Shown: positions 46,220 to 54,770, counted from the stretch's first letter. The stretch: 64,000 nt of DNA from an uncultured Barnesiella sp. (GCA_944320995.1 CALUJQ010000002.1:62001-126000); one strand, 5' to 3'. Notes: generated by a model not told the origin, from the letters alone. Made by a program: numbers and translations.

Positions 46220-47357
46220 TGCCCCCAACCTTAATCGTTCGCATAATCTGTGTAATCACTTGCCGAATATTTTCCAAAGCGAAATCGGGTTGCAACGCTT
46301 GTTCCAAAGTGACCGGAGACGGCTGTATGGAAAAGACTCCGGCAAAGCCCATTTCATTCAACATTTCGCAATCCTCCACACAACCTCCGATTGCAAATAC
46401 CGGGACAGAGACCTCTTTTGCATAACGCAAGATCCCTCCCAAAGCTTTGCCCATGCCCGTCTGTTTATCCAATTTCCCTTCGCCGGTAAAGATTAAATCG
46501 GCATCTTGTATTGTTTCCAGGAATCGAAGCATATCCAAGACAATATCTATCCCCGACTGCAATTTAGCATTCAGGAAAGGCAATATGCCTCCTCCCAGGC
46601 CACCGGCAGCGCCAGCCCCCGGTATCTGTGAAATATCCAGCCGCTTCGACTCTTCGATGAGCCGGGCATAATGGACCATTCCCTTTTCCAGAGAAGCGAC
46701 ATCGGCCTCCGAAGCCCCTTTTTGAGGGGCATAAATCGCAGCAGCTCCATTAGGGCCATAAAAAGGATTATTCACATCGCAGGCAATTGTAAAAGAGGTT
46801 TCTGCTACCGCTCGATTTACCGAGGATTCCTCTATCCGAACTATCTGCTCCAAATTTTTACCGATAGGCTCCAGCGCTTCGCCCTTCTCGTCTAAAAAAC
46901 GATAGCCCAATGCCGCCAACAGACCAATCCCTGCATCGTTGGTCGCACTGCCGCCTATCCCCATGACGATATGACGACAACCCCGACGCAACGCATCGGC
47001 TATCATTTCGCCGGTTCCCCATGTGGTTGTAAACAACGGATTCCTTTTTTCTTGGGGGACCAAAGGCAAACCACTCGCCGCAGCCATTTCCAATATTGCC
47101 GTCGATCCATCGGCCGTGATGCCATACGAAGCCTCCATATCGTTCATCAGAGGGTCATGTACGCGACAAGTCACCCGGGCAACTTGCCTATTAGAGCAAA
47201 TGGCTTCGGTTGTTCCCTCACCACCATCGGCAATGGGAATAGTCACTATCTCGCAATGCGGGAAAACCGAAGCAATTCCCAACTTTGCAGCGTCGGCAAT
47301 TTGTCGCGATCCCACACAATCCTTAAAGGAATCAAAGGCAAGAACTATCTTTTTCAT
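46212..47357 (-). CDS. Glycerate kinase (GlxK/GarK type)
   Basis: 381 residues, the family length. It begins KKIVLAFDSFKDCVGSRQIA and carries IPIADGGEGTTEA, VMGIGGSATNDAGIGLL and PGAGAAGGLGGG. It phosphorylates D-glycerate to 2-phosphoglycerate in this family. It lies between the second GH89 gene (42 bases upstream) and gntP. Its presence in a glycan locus is unusual; glycerate or a glycosyl-glycerate may be among the products. Confidence 0.94.
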   Translation of the reverse strand: MKKIVLAFDSFKDCVGSRQIADAAKLGIASVFPHCEIVTIPIADGGEGTTEAICSNRQVARVTCRVHDPLMNDMEASYGITADGSTAILEMAAASGLPLVPQEKRNPLFTTTWGTGEMIADALRRGCRHIVMGIGGSATNDAGIGLLAALGYRFLDEKGEALEPIGKNLEQIVRIEESSVNRAVAETSFTIACDVNNPFYGPNGAAAIYAPQKGASEADVASLEKGMVHYARLIEESKRLDISQIPGAGAAGGLGGGILPFLNAKLQSGIDIVLDMLRFLETIQDADLIFTGEGKLDKQTGMGKALGGILRYAKEVSVPVFAIGGCVEDCEMLNEMGFAGVFSIQPSPVTLEQALQPDFALENIRQVITQIMRTIKVGGNG

Positions 47358-47399
47358 TTTTTATCCGGCTTTCTTGTACAAAAAAACACAGTCTTGAAA

Positions 47400-49559
47400 T
47401 TACTTATATTTCTCTACCAAAGCAAGAGCCTCTTGCAAAGGATCGTCAAACGGCTTGGAAGTATTGTGCCACGGCGTTTTGATCCAATTTTCTTCCCACC
47501 GATCCATATCGGAACGCTGTTCCGAAAAATACAATTTCATACGGGGAATGTAGTAATCTTTTATCAATCCGCTCCAAAAACGAGCCGCGTAATCTTCTTG
47601 GAAACCGCCCCATGTTGTAATCAATCGTTTGGCATTCGACTCATAATTATCTTTTTCGGCCTCTGTCTGTCCCCAGTAACGAGCCATTTCGACCCACTCT
47701 TCCAACCTATACAACGGGTGAGATGCCAACAACCTATCTACTTCCAAAAGAATATCGACTGTCCTATCCAACTGTTGCATAGCAACCACTTTGTTCCCCA
47801 AAGAGTCTTCTTTCAACGCCTGTTTATAACTATCATCGGCTTTGGCTGCCAAATAGTACGAAGCATATTCAATCGCATCACTGACATAAAGCGGAGAGGA
47901 TTTCAAACTATCGGCACACGACAAGAACGTTTCTACTCCCTGCAAGAAGGTATCGCTCACATCGATTTTGCTCACTCGCCTACGATCGGGAATAACGGTC
48001 TGCCAAGTAAAGCGCGGATAGGAATACAACGAACTATAAGCCGTTTGCTCAAACAAGTGCCAAGCGCTATCCATAGCCGCAGGACAGCCTCCATACCGAG
48101 CCTTGCAATAAACAGGTATCCAAGTATTCAAATCTATCGAATCGCTTGTCCAACCCATATCGGCCAACAGTTCATACACGACTTCATTATTTTCAAGCCC
48201 TTCGGGAGCCGAACCGAACCCAATTAAATGACCGGCATTCCCACTATGCAACGCCTCGGCCGACGACGTCGCATACATTTGTAAATCGCCTGTCATCGGA
48301 GTCTTCCCACCAAAGTTGGGCACATAACTGAATATCCACTTCTTGCCATAAAACCCATCGTGGTTTTTCCATGTTTGTTCTGTTCCCCAAACCCACTTAG
48401 GATAATCATTCCCCAAATCGATAATAACCATTTTGTCATCGGGGACCTTACTCAACAACGCTTGTAAACTCTCTCTATCCCAAAAATCATGTTGATAACC
48501 AAACGTCCAGCCTTGTGTTACCCAAACCGCATCAGGATTTCCTGCCGCAATCGATTTGTATATAGATTCACCATATTGCGCCAACAATTGGAGCTTACCC
48601 TCCTTGTCTCCCTCGGCAACCGGCAATTTCATCTCGTTGAAACTATCGGACAAGTAGTAGGTGTTTTTCCCAAACTCCTTCTCCCACTCTTCGATAAACA
48701 TTTTTCCTATCTCTTGGAAGTAGGGAGTCTCGGGTGGTAATACATAGGCGTTGTATTTCTCTTCAAATCCGCCCCACTCCAAATGTTTGAATTGGATTTC
48801 AGGGTGTTGTTTGACAAATGCGTCGGGAACAAAACCGGCAAAAGCGGGAGCAATAGGCTCCATACCCAGTTGACGCATTCGATCCAAAATCTTATGTTGT
48901 AATTTTATCTGTTCCTCCTGCCATTTTCTCGACAAAGGGCCATCCCAACTGTTCAGGTTGCCCATGCGATGCCACGGCAAGTGTGCAGGACCAGTAAAAA
49001 ATTCTCTTATTTCGTCTTCTTTAAAACCCATTCTCAACCACACCCGCTCGGCTATTGCCTCACTGGCGACAGTTGCCAACGGCATATTGACTCCCCGTAG
49101 AGCCATCCAGTCAATCTCTTTTTCCCAACGTGCCCAATTCCAATAAGGAGCCGTATAACCGAATGTACATACATTCAAGAAATAACGATAATCATAGGGA
49201 GTCGTCTGCTTTTTCAGTGTACAATCGGGCCACGATTCAGGCCATTCGACATGTTCGCCGCTCCATGTTTTCATCGACGAGCAAGCTTCGCGCATATACG
49301 TATGAAATGCATAACAAATAGCCACCGCACTACTGCCCCTCAATGTAAGAATTCCATTTTCTGCCTCTATCTCAAAAGTCTCTTTCCCGTTTTCAGGGGC
49401 AATCTCTTCCAGTTGAATATCGGCAGCTTTCGGTCCGATTTGCCGTTCGATCAATTCCAAGGCAGGTTGTGTGATACTTTGCTTCTCTCCCGTCGAACGA
49501 CAAGCACACAACATCACTACAAAAATCACAAACAAACTATGGGATATAGGGTATTTCAT
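47400..49559 (-). CDS. GH89 alpha-N-acetylglucosaminidase (NAGLU) 2, lipoprotein
   Basis: 719 residues. The lipobox is VMLCAC with Cys 20, followed by RSTGEK, which lacks the acidic run of NAGLU1. Catalytic Glu 309 is in SDSFNEMKLP and Glu 453 in GSAPEGLENNEVVYELL, closer to the human NAGLU block (APEG..QNEVVY) than its paralogue. It is the first gene after the internal terminator (49593-49661), 41 bases beyond the hairpin. It shares the fold and blocks IDWMALRGVNMPLA and LPWHRM with NAGLU1, so the two are paralogues with probable different locations or linkage preference. Confidence 0.95.
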   Translation of the reverse strand: MKYPISHSLFVIFVVMLCACRSTGEKQSITQPALELIERQIGPKAADIQLEEIAPENGKETFEIEAENGILTLRGSSAVAICYAFHTYMREACSSMKTWSGEHVEWPESWPDCTLKKQTTPYDYRYFLNVCTFGYTAPYWNWARWEKEIDWMALRGVNMPLATVASEAIAERVWLRMGFKEDEIREFFTGPAHLPWHRMGNLNSWDGPLSRKWQEEQIKLQHKILDRMRQLGMEPIAPAFAGFVPDAFVKQHPEIQFKHLEWGGFEEKYNAYVLPPETPYFQEIGKMFIEEWEKEFGKNTYYLSDSFNEMKLPVAEGDKEGKLQLLAQYGESIYKSIAAGNPDAVWVTQGWTFGYQHDFWDRESLQALLSKVPDDKMVIIDLGNDYPKWVWGTEQTWKNHDGFYGKKWIFSYVPNFGGKTPMTGDLQMYATSSAEALHSGNAGHLIGFGSAPEGLENNEVVYELLADMGWTSDSIDLNTWIPVYCKARYGGCPAAMDSAWHLFEQTAYSSLYSYPRFTWQTVIPDRRRVSKIDVSDTFLQGVETFLSCADSLKSSPLYVSDAIEYASYYLAAKADDSYKQALKEDSLGNKVVAMQQLDRTVDILLEVDRLLASHPLYRLEEWVEMARYWGQTEAEKDNYESNAKRLITTWGGFQEDYAARFWSGLIKDYYIPRMKLYFSEQRSDMDRWEENWIKTPWHNTSKPFDDPLQEALALVEKYK

Positions 49560-49592
49560 GGAATTACATTTAAAAATTTATCTCTTTTTTTA

Positions 49593-49661
49593 CAAAAAGG
49601 AAACCGCGTTGTGAGCTGCCAACCCCTACTGTGAGATTTGTAAGAACTCACAACGCGGTTT
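49593..49661 (-). terminator. Strong terminator inside the utilisation locus
   Basis: 15 perfectly paired bases (49601-49615 with 49647-49661) with a 31-base loop that holds a smaller inverted repeat. On the minus strand it is followed by TTTCCTTTTTG. It separates the SusCD-EEP-beta-helix genes from the GH89 genes. No promoter consensus is visible in the 33 bases between the hairpin and the NAGLU2 start. Confidence 0.85.
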
Positions 49662-49697
49662 TTATATGTCTGCTATAAATTTATATAATCTCGGTGA

Positions 49698-51281
49698 TTA
49701 TCTAATCACAAGTTTATGAGTCGTCTTACCGATAACCATCACATAGATACCGTTCTCTACCGGTAAATTCAAAGCCAATTGATCGGCAATAACACCTTCG
49801 TAAACCAGTTCTCCCGTGAGGTTATATACTTTGGCAACCATTTCACCTTCCAAACCGGAAGCATAAACTACATTACCATCGTTCCATACACGAATCCCGT
49901 CTTTGAGCGCATTTTGAATCACACTTACCACCGACGAATACTCTACGGCACCTACGGCAGGAGCATCGGGACGAGTTTTGCCTAACTGGTCGGTTGTGGG
50001 TATTTCAATACCTTCATATGTTTTCAAGCCTTTCCCTATAACCACACTATTCTCGGCAATCATGGCGACTCTCAAATCGCCCGACAAAGTAGCCGTCATG
50101 TGCGAATAATCGGAATCACCGTCGTCCCACGGATTTTGTTCAACAGCAGCAAAAATAACATCATTCGAGAAATCGATAAGACCGTTATTGTCGGCTGCAC
50201 CGAGAACTTGATAAAATTTATCATTGGCAGCAGCAAAATAGTTGTTTTTACAAACGGCAATTATGGATTGAGGTTGTTCCGTACCACCCGAAACATCACC
50301 TTCGAGATAGAATGCCTTCACGTCATTCAAGGCACTGGAAACCCAAGGATCATAATAATTCTCGGCAAACAAGTTGTTGATAAATACAGGCTTCATCGGT
50401 TGGACTCCAGAGCTAGTACGAGCCCATACGTTGATTGCACCTCCATCGTCGCTGGTAGTAATCTCATTGAGGTTACCTACGAAGGTACAGTTCACCACTA
50501 CCGGAGCAAATGAGCCCGTCTTTTCGTTGGCCTGCATATAAAGGGCGCCACCCCGGTTGAAGCACGTATTGTTGGCAAAGGTACAGTTGGCAATATATGC
50601 TTCGGGAACCACCCCTTTTTGAAGGACATTAATACCGATAGCACCACCCGAAACGGCTTCGTTGTACTCAAACGTACAGTTGGTTACCCGCAATTTAGGA
50701 GCGGGGGCCCCTGCCGTATAAAAACAAAGGGCTCCGCCTCCATAATCACCCGAACATTTGTTGTTGTAGAAATAGCATTGGTCAAACGTCGCATTACAGT
50801 TATTGATACGGGCTACACCACCGTTGTTCCCTTTTTCGTTCTTGGGGTCTCGGTTGCCGATGAACTGGCACTTGGAGGCCGAGAATGTACAGTTTCCCGA
50901 CATCTTAAAGGCTATTGCCGTAAATCCTTTCACAATAAGATTCTCTATTGAAACATTCGATTCACCCGAAAGATTCAAGAAATAGTTGGCACCGCCTACA
51001 ATAGTCACGGGGTTACCGTTTTTCTTGTTAAGGCCATCGAACTTTACTGTCTTTCCAGCCAAATCAAAACCTTTGCAATCTTCCGTGTTATATTCCAATG
51101 TCTCTCCATCGAAATTAAACTCAATAATTGTTTCGGTTGCATCGGGAATGTTTGCCATAACTTGCAACAAAGAGCCTTCGGTTGCTGCATTCATTTCGGC
51201 AGTCGTTACTTGTACGGTTTCTGCCATGAGTGTGCTTGAAAAAAGCGCAAACACACACAATAAAGATGTACTCTTTTTCAT
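49698..51281 (-). CDS. Secreted right-handed beta-helix protein with T9SS sorting domain
   Basis: 527 residues with a signal peptide (about 1-20, ending TLMAE). The central part has repeated NCTF..N and GGA(L/I) units (for example NCTFEYNEAVSGGAIG and NCTFANNTCFNRGGALY), which build a parallel beta-helix like chlamydial Pmp or polysaccharide-binding proteins. The last 75 residues (from IRVWNDGNVVYASG to THKLVIR) form a type A T9SS C-terminal sorting domain. It is therefore exported through the outer membrane. Catalysis is not evident; substrate binding at the cell surface is plausible. It follows EEP 3 by 11 bases. Confidence 0.8.
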   Translation of the reverse strand: MKKSTSLLCVFALFSSTLMAETVQVTTAEMNAATEGSLLQVMANIPDATETIIEFNFDGETLEYNTEDCKGFDLAGKTVKFDGLNKKNGNPVTIVGGANYFLNLSGESNVSIENLIVKGFTAIAFKMSGNCTFSASKCQFIGNRDPKNEKGNNGGVARINNCNATFDQCYFYNNKCSGDYGGGALCFYTAGAPAPKLRVTNCTFEYNEAVSGGAIGINVLQKGVVPEAYIANCTFANNTCFNRGGALYMQANEKTGSFAPVVVNCTFVGNLNEITTSDDGGAINVWARTSSGVQPMKPVFINNLFAENYYDPWVSSALNDVKAFYLEGDVSGGTEQPQSIIAVCKNNYFAAANDKFYQVLGAADNNGLIDFSNDVIFAAVEQNPWDDGDSDYSHMTATLSGDLRVAMIAENSVVIGKGLKTYEGIEIPTTDQLGKTRPDAPAVGAVEYSSVVSVIQNALKDGIRVWNDGNVVYASGLEGEMVAKVYNLTGELVYEGVIADQLALNLPVENGIYVMVIGKTTHKLVIR

Positions 51282-51292
51282 AATTTAAAAAT

Positions 51293-52315
51293 TTAATGGT
51301 TAAGAATATATTTAAAAGTGCTGTTTTGATAGCCATTGTTTACGTTCACAACGTAAATCCCTTTCCTACATCTTTCCGGGAAAAATATCGTTGTGCCATT
51401 ATCGACTGTTTGGGAATCTAAAAGAGTTCCTTCCAAACTGTAAATATTTACTTGCGACAATGATTTGAGATTTTTAAGAGAAAAACCATTCTCTTCCCTT
51501 ATAAACTGAATCTCTTCAAGGTCTTTCAATTGCTCTATTACACTGGCTTTAACCTCCTCGATAACAACATATACAGGCAGATGATCCGATACATCGGACA
51601 TGGTAAGCCCCGATACCGAGGTAACCACCCCGGTTTGTTTGACGTTATATTCCTGTGAATCTTCACCGCAATACGAGATAATCATATCGATGCATGAGGT
51701 CGGACCCTCGGCCGGGAAAGTGTATTGCGACGTGTTGTTCAAGATCGTAAACCCGTTATTCTTGTATGTAACCATCGCCCGATAGGTAGGTTGGGCGTTA
51801 AAGTCTCCGGCAATATAGACCGTCTTGTCGCTTTGGCGCGCAAAATTGATTGCCCACGCCGTAGCGGTATCCCTATCATCGGCATTCAGCGAATAGTGTG
51901 TACAGAGAAAATAAAATTTGTCGAATTCGGCAATGAGAAATCCACGGGCTTCCTTGTCTTTCGATGTATCCGATGGATCAAAAGATTGAGTTTGCACCGA
52001 TATAGGTTCTGTTTTCGACAAAATCCCTATTCCATAATAGGTCCCCACCAAAGCAAAAAACTGTGAGTGCATTCCAGTAGCCTCGGCCAAATCTGTCAAA
52101 TAATCATACGGTATCGTTAGAAAACGATTATCGACCTCTTGTAGAGCCACTATATCGGGGGATTGAGCGTTAATAACAGCCGCTATATTGCCTATTCTCG
52201 ACGAAGTCATACTATGGCCTTTAATATTGTACGAAAGTAATTTTATCGCCTCAGCCGAAAAGATACTCCCTACAAAAGAGAGCATCAAAATTGTAATTGT
52301 AATTATCCTTTTCAT
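51293..52315 (-). CDS. EEP-family phosphodiesterase/nuclease 3, with T9SS sorting domain
   Basis: 340 residues from ATG 52315. Signal peptide (about 1-22, SIFSAEA). The endonuclease/exonuclease/phosphatase core (about 23-250) has KLLSYNIKG, IVALQEVDNR (metal Glu), AGDFNAQP and SDHLPVYV with the catalytic His. The tail (from about 265: NGFSLKNLKSLSQVNIYSLE to TFKYILNH) is a T9SS sorting domain, so the enzyme is secreted. Family members cleave phosphodiesters in nucleic acids, phospholipids or inositol phosphates; the substrate is not defined here. Confidence 0.87.
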   Translation of the reverse strand: MKRIITITILMLSFVGSIFSAEAIKLLSYNIKGHSMTSSRIGNIAAVINAQSPDIVALQEVDNRFLTIPYDYLTDLAEATGMHSQFFALVGTYYGIGILSKTEPISVQTQSFDPSDTSKDKEARGFLIAEFDKFYFLCTHYSLNADDRDTATAWAINFARQSDKTVYIAGDFNAQPTYRAMVTYKNNGFTILNNTSQYTFPAEGPTSCIDMIISYCGEDSQEYNVKQTGVVTSVSGLTMSDVSDHLPVYVVIEEVKASVIEQLKDLEEIQFIREENGFSLKNLKSLSQVNIYSLEGTLLDSQTVDNGTTIFFPERCRKGIYVVNVNNGYQNSTFKYILNH

Positions 52316-52341
52316 AATCAATATTTTGAGTTTGTTTTTAA

Positions 52342-53080
52342 TTATTCTGTCGCCAATACCTCGGGAGGGATTTCCCCAAGACGAGCAAAGGGAAACATCG
52401 AAATTCTCAACGTCGTACGGCCATACAGCTCCAATCTAAGAGCCTGTGGGGTGGCATTATTGAGCGCATAAATCATTACCTCCCCTCGCCAATAACCCCG
52501 GAGTAACCGGAGCAAATACCTCTATATTGCATAAACTTCGTGCTGTATATCTCACCGTATCATTTCGATAGTGACAATCGAGAGCCTTTATAATTTTTTC
52601 ATTATACGTTGCTTCATACTCGGCCATCAATCCTCGGAAAAAGACAGCATAAACCCATCGAGCCATATCTTCTGAGACGATACGAGGCCCTGAAAAGCCA
52701 TCATCCCCAGCCTGAGCTATCGTTTGATAAATGGTCTTTTGAGCCTTATCGAGTAACGATGCGGAGTGCAACAAATGAGCCAAGCGAATCATTCCGTCGA
52801 AGTAATAGGCCGTCTGTTCATAGGGAACCCAGAACTCCTCGGTCACCCCATTTTTTACCCGAAGAAAAGGCTCTGCTCCCCAACCTCCTTGTGTAAAGGG
52901 GAAAGCGGTATTATCAAGAATCCCTGTAAAATTTCGCTCTTGACTGCGCATCATCTCACCCAACCAACCCTGCGGAGTAAGGCAATCGAGAGGTTCGGTC
53001 AACAATAGACGGCCGCCCTTCGCACGCTCGGGTGCAAAAACGACCATCATACACACTATAACCAAACAGAGAGTTCTCAT
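52342..53080 (-). pseudogene. GH127-like (DUF1680) glycoside hydrolase remnant with frameshift and internal deletion
   Basis: The first 190 codons read a secreted protein with blocks typical of GH127-type beta-L-arabinofuranosidase relatives: VPYEQTAYYFDGMIRLAHLL, FSGPRIVSEDMARWVYAVFF and RSLCNIE. The frame then stops at 52457. If one G of the run at 52496-52499 is skipped, it continues as PGYWRGEVMIYALNNATPQA, LRLELYGRTTLRISMFPFAR and ends at 52342, a C-terminal segment like the end of such enzymes. The family has 600-800 residues, whereas about 245 are left, so a central part of several hundred residues seems deleted. It lies between EEP 2 and EEP 3 in the same operon. Confidence 0.75.
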
Positions 53081-53102
53081 ATTCTTTTCGAATAACAGGG
53101 CT

Positions 53103-53882
53103 TTATTTTACATATATCAAGTCGGAAACAATAGGCAGGTGATCCGACAATTGAGAGTGAACAGTTTGTGTCTTAACAAGTTTCCACCCTTTCATGGGTC
53201 GGGCAAACAGATAGTCGATTTTAATAATTGGCTCCCAAGCTGGAAAAGTAAACTCGTCGTTGGTAGCCGAAAACCAACTTTTCGACATGATGTTTACAAT
53301 CACGTTTGAATAATGACGTGCATTGAAATCCCCACCAATAATCACGGGATAAGGAGCATCCTCAAACCTCTCGCAAATAAACTGGGCCTGTATATTACGC
53401 AGGCTCTCACTGCTCACCTCCAAATGGGTAGTTGCAAAAATCAACGTGTCTCCATCGATTTCGAACAAACCTTGCAACAAAGCACGCTGTTCTTTCTCAT
53501 CAGGGTTGGGCAACAACGTTTTCTCTACCGTAATATAGGGATATTTCGAAAGCATACCTATACCATAATATCCGCCACCATACTCTATGGTTTTTCCATA
53601 CAACCCAAACATGCCGGTATAATAGGCCAGTTCTCCTATAAAATCTTTCCCTTTTTGATGAGGGGCACGCTTGCGGTCGGTACGAACATCGACCTCTTCC
53701 AACGCCACAAAATCGGGTTTGAACGATTTGATATGATAGGCCAAATCTTCCAACGAAGAGAGCTCGCCGAAACGTAAATTATAAGTCATCACTCTCACTC
53801 TCAACGTATCCTGTTGAGCCGATACTACACCACAAGTCAGTGCGATAAAACAAAATGTCAATATTTTACGAAACATATTCAT
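53103..53882 (-). CDS. EEP-family phosphodiesterase/nuclease 2, periplasmic
   Basis: 259 residues with an ordinary signal peptide (about 1-23, ending VVSAQ), and no lipobox or sorting tail. The EEP core is complete: RVMTYNLRFGE, DFVALEEVDVRTDR, ATTHLE, IIGGDFNARHYS, and SDHLPIVSD with the terminal His. It should work in the periplasm. It follows EEP 1 by nine bases and precedes the GH127-like remnant by 22. Start could also be the second ATG at 53876. Confidence 0.87.
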   Translation of the reverse strand: MNMFRKILTFCFIALTCGVVSAQQDTLRVRVMTYNLRFGELSSLEDLAYHIKSFKPDFVALEEVDVRTDRKRAPHQKGKDFIGELAYYTGMFGLYGKTIEYGGGYYGIGMLSKYPYITVEKTLLPNPDEKEQRALLQGLFEIDGDTLIFATTHLEVSSESLRNIQAQFICERFEDAPYPVIIGGDFNARHYSNVIVNIMSKSWFSATNDEFTFPAWEPIIKIDYLFARPMKGWKLVKTQTVHSQLSDHLPIVSDLIYVK

Positions 53883-53891
53883 GATAAGCTT

Positions 53892-54749
53892 TTATTCTTC
53901 AATTCTCAAAACAGCGATAATGGGCAGATGGTCCGAGGCATTTACTCCGGTAACCACCGTGTGGGAAACCACTCCGAATTGCTCTTGGGGATAATATGCG
54001 ATATAATCCAACTCTCGGTTCGGACTGTTCGACGGAATAGTAAATTTCGCCGGATCGGTATTTGTACGGGTAAACCCCGCCGCATCGAGAATCGATATGG
54101 TAGAATTACTGGGAGTTGCATTGAAATCGCCACCAATTACAATAGGCCGTTTGATCGGTTTCAAAATATTCTCGACCGCATAAGCCAATTGCAAATCCCG
54201 TTCGCTTTGTGTCGTGGAAAGATGAACCGTGACAAAAGAAATATCTACTCCTTCAAAATTGATAATAGCAGTACCCACCGCATTGGCATTGGTCATCTTT
54301 TGTCCCTCGATTTCATCGGGAAAAGGATAAGTTTTTGTCTCTTTAAACGGTTTTTTGGAAAGCATAGCCAATCCATATTTACCACTCCGGTAATCCATTA
54401 TCTTGAAAAAATGATAATAGGGATATTTGGCCAAATTGGCTATTTCTTTTGCTTGATCCACACCCAAACTCCGAGTCGTGCAACTATCTATTTCTTGCAG
54501 AAACACCACATCGGGCATTTTGGCTTTTATGACATTGGCAATACCCTCTACACTGGGAGTGGTCTCTTCTCCACTCGCCCCATAATATGGAGCACAATGT
54601 CTTGTATTATAAGACATTACAGTGATGCGATTACTCGGAGTTCCCGGGATACCGGGTCCGCCGGGAGCAGCGGGTTCTCCGCTGCTCTCTTTGGAACACC
54701 CCGATAATAACAGAAGTAAAGAAACCAATACAAATAATTTACGATACAT
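53892..54749 (-). CDS. EEP-family phosphodiesterase/nuclease 1, lipoprotein
   Basis: 285 residues. Lipobox LLSGC with Cys 18, then a flexible GGPGIPGTP-type linker (about 26-38) and the EEP core: RITVMSYNTRHC, DVVFLQEIDSC, VTVHLS, VIGGDFNATPS and SDHLPIIAV. The lipid anchor and the linker fit display on the outer membrane beside SusD, which it follows by 21 bases. The GD/E and SDH catalytic residues are kept, so it should be active on a phosphodiester or phosphomonoester. Confidence 0.88.
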   Translation of the reverse strand: MYRKLFVLVSLLLLLSGCSKESSGEPAAPGGPGIPGTPSNRITVMSYNTRHCAPYYGASGEETTPSVEGIANVIKAKMPDVVFLQEIDSCTTRSLGVDQAKEIANLAKYPYYHFFKIMDYRSGKYGLAMLSKKPFKETKTYPFPDEIEGQKMTNANAVGTAIINFEGVDISFVTVHLSTTQSERDLQLAYAVENILKPIKRPIVIGGDFNATPSNSTISILDAAGFTRTNTDPAKFTIPSNSPNRELDYIAYYPQEQFGVVSHTVVTGVNASDHLPIIAVLRIEE

Positions 54750-54770
54750 TTTTCTACGCCATTTTTATTA

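Noticed and set aside
46971..48227. A 418-codon open frame on the plus strand opposite glycerate kinase and NAGLU2.
   Set aside because: It lies entirely antisense to two well-supported genes, spans their junction, has low-complexity content without any family block, and is explained by codon bias in the real genes.
41702..49559. Direct assignment of the locus to heparin or heparan sulfate breakdown.
   Set aside because: No polysaccharide lyase, GH88 or sulfatase is present, and these are standard in heparin loci of Bacteroides. Only the terminal alpha-GlcN(Ac) chemistry is supported.
51293..54749. Idea that the three EEP genes form an anti-phage nuclease defence system.
   Set aside because: All three have export signals and are embedded with SusC/SusD, so they work outside the cytoplasm and not on invading DNA inside the cell.
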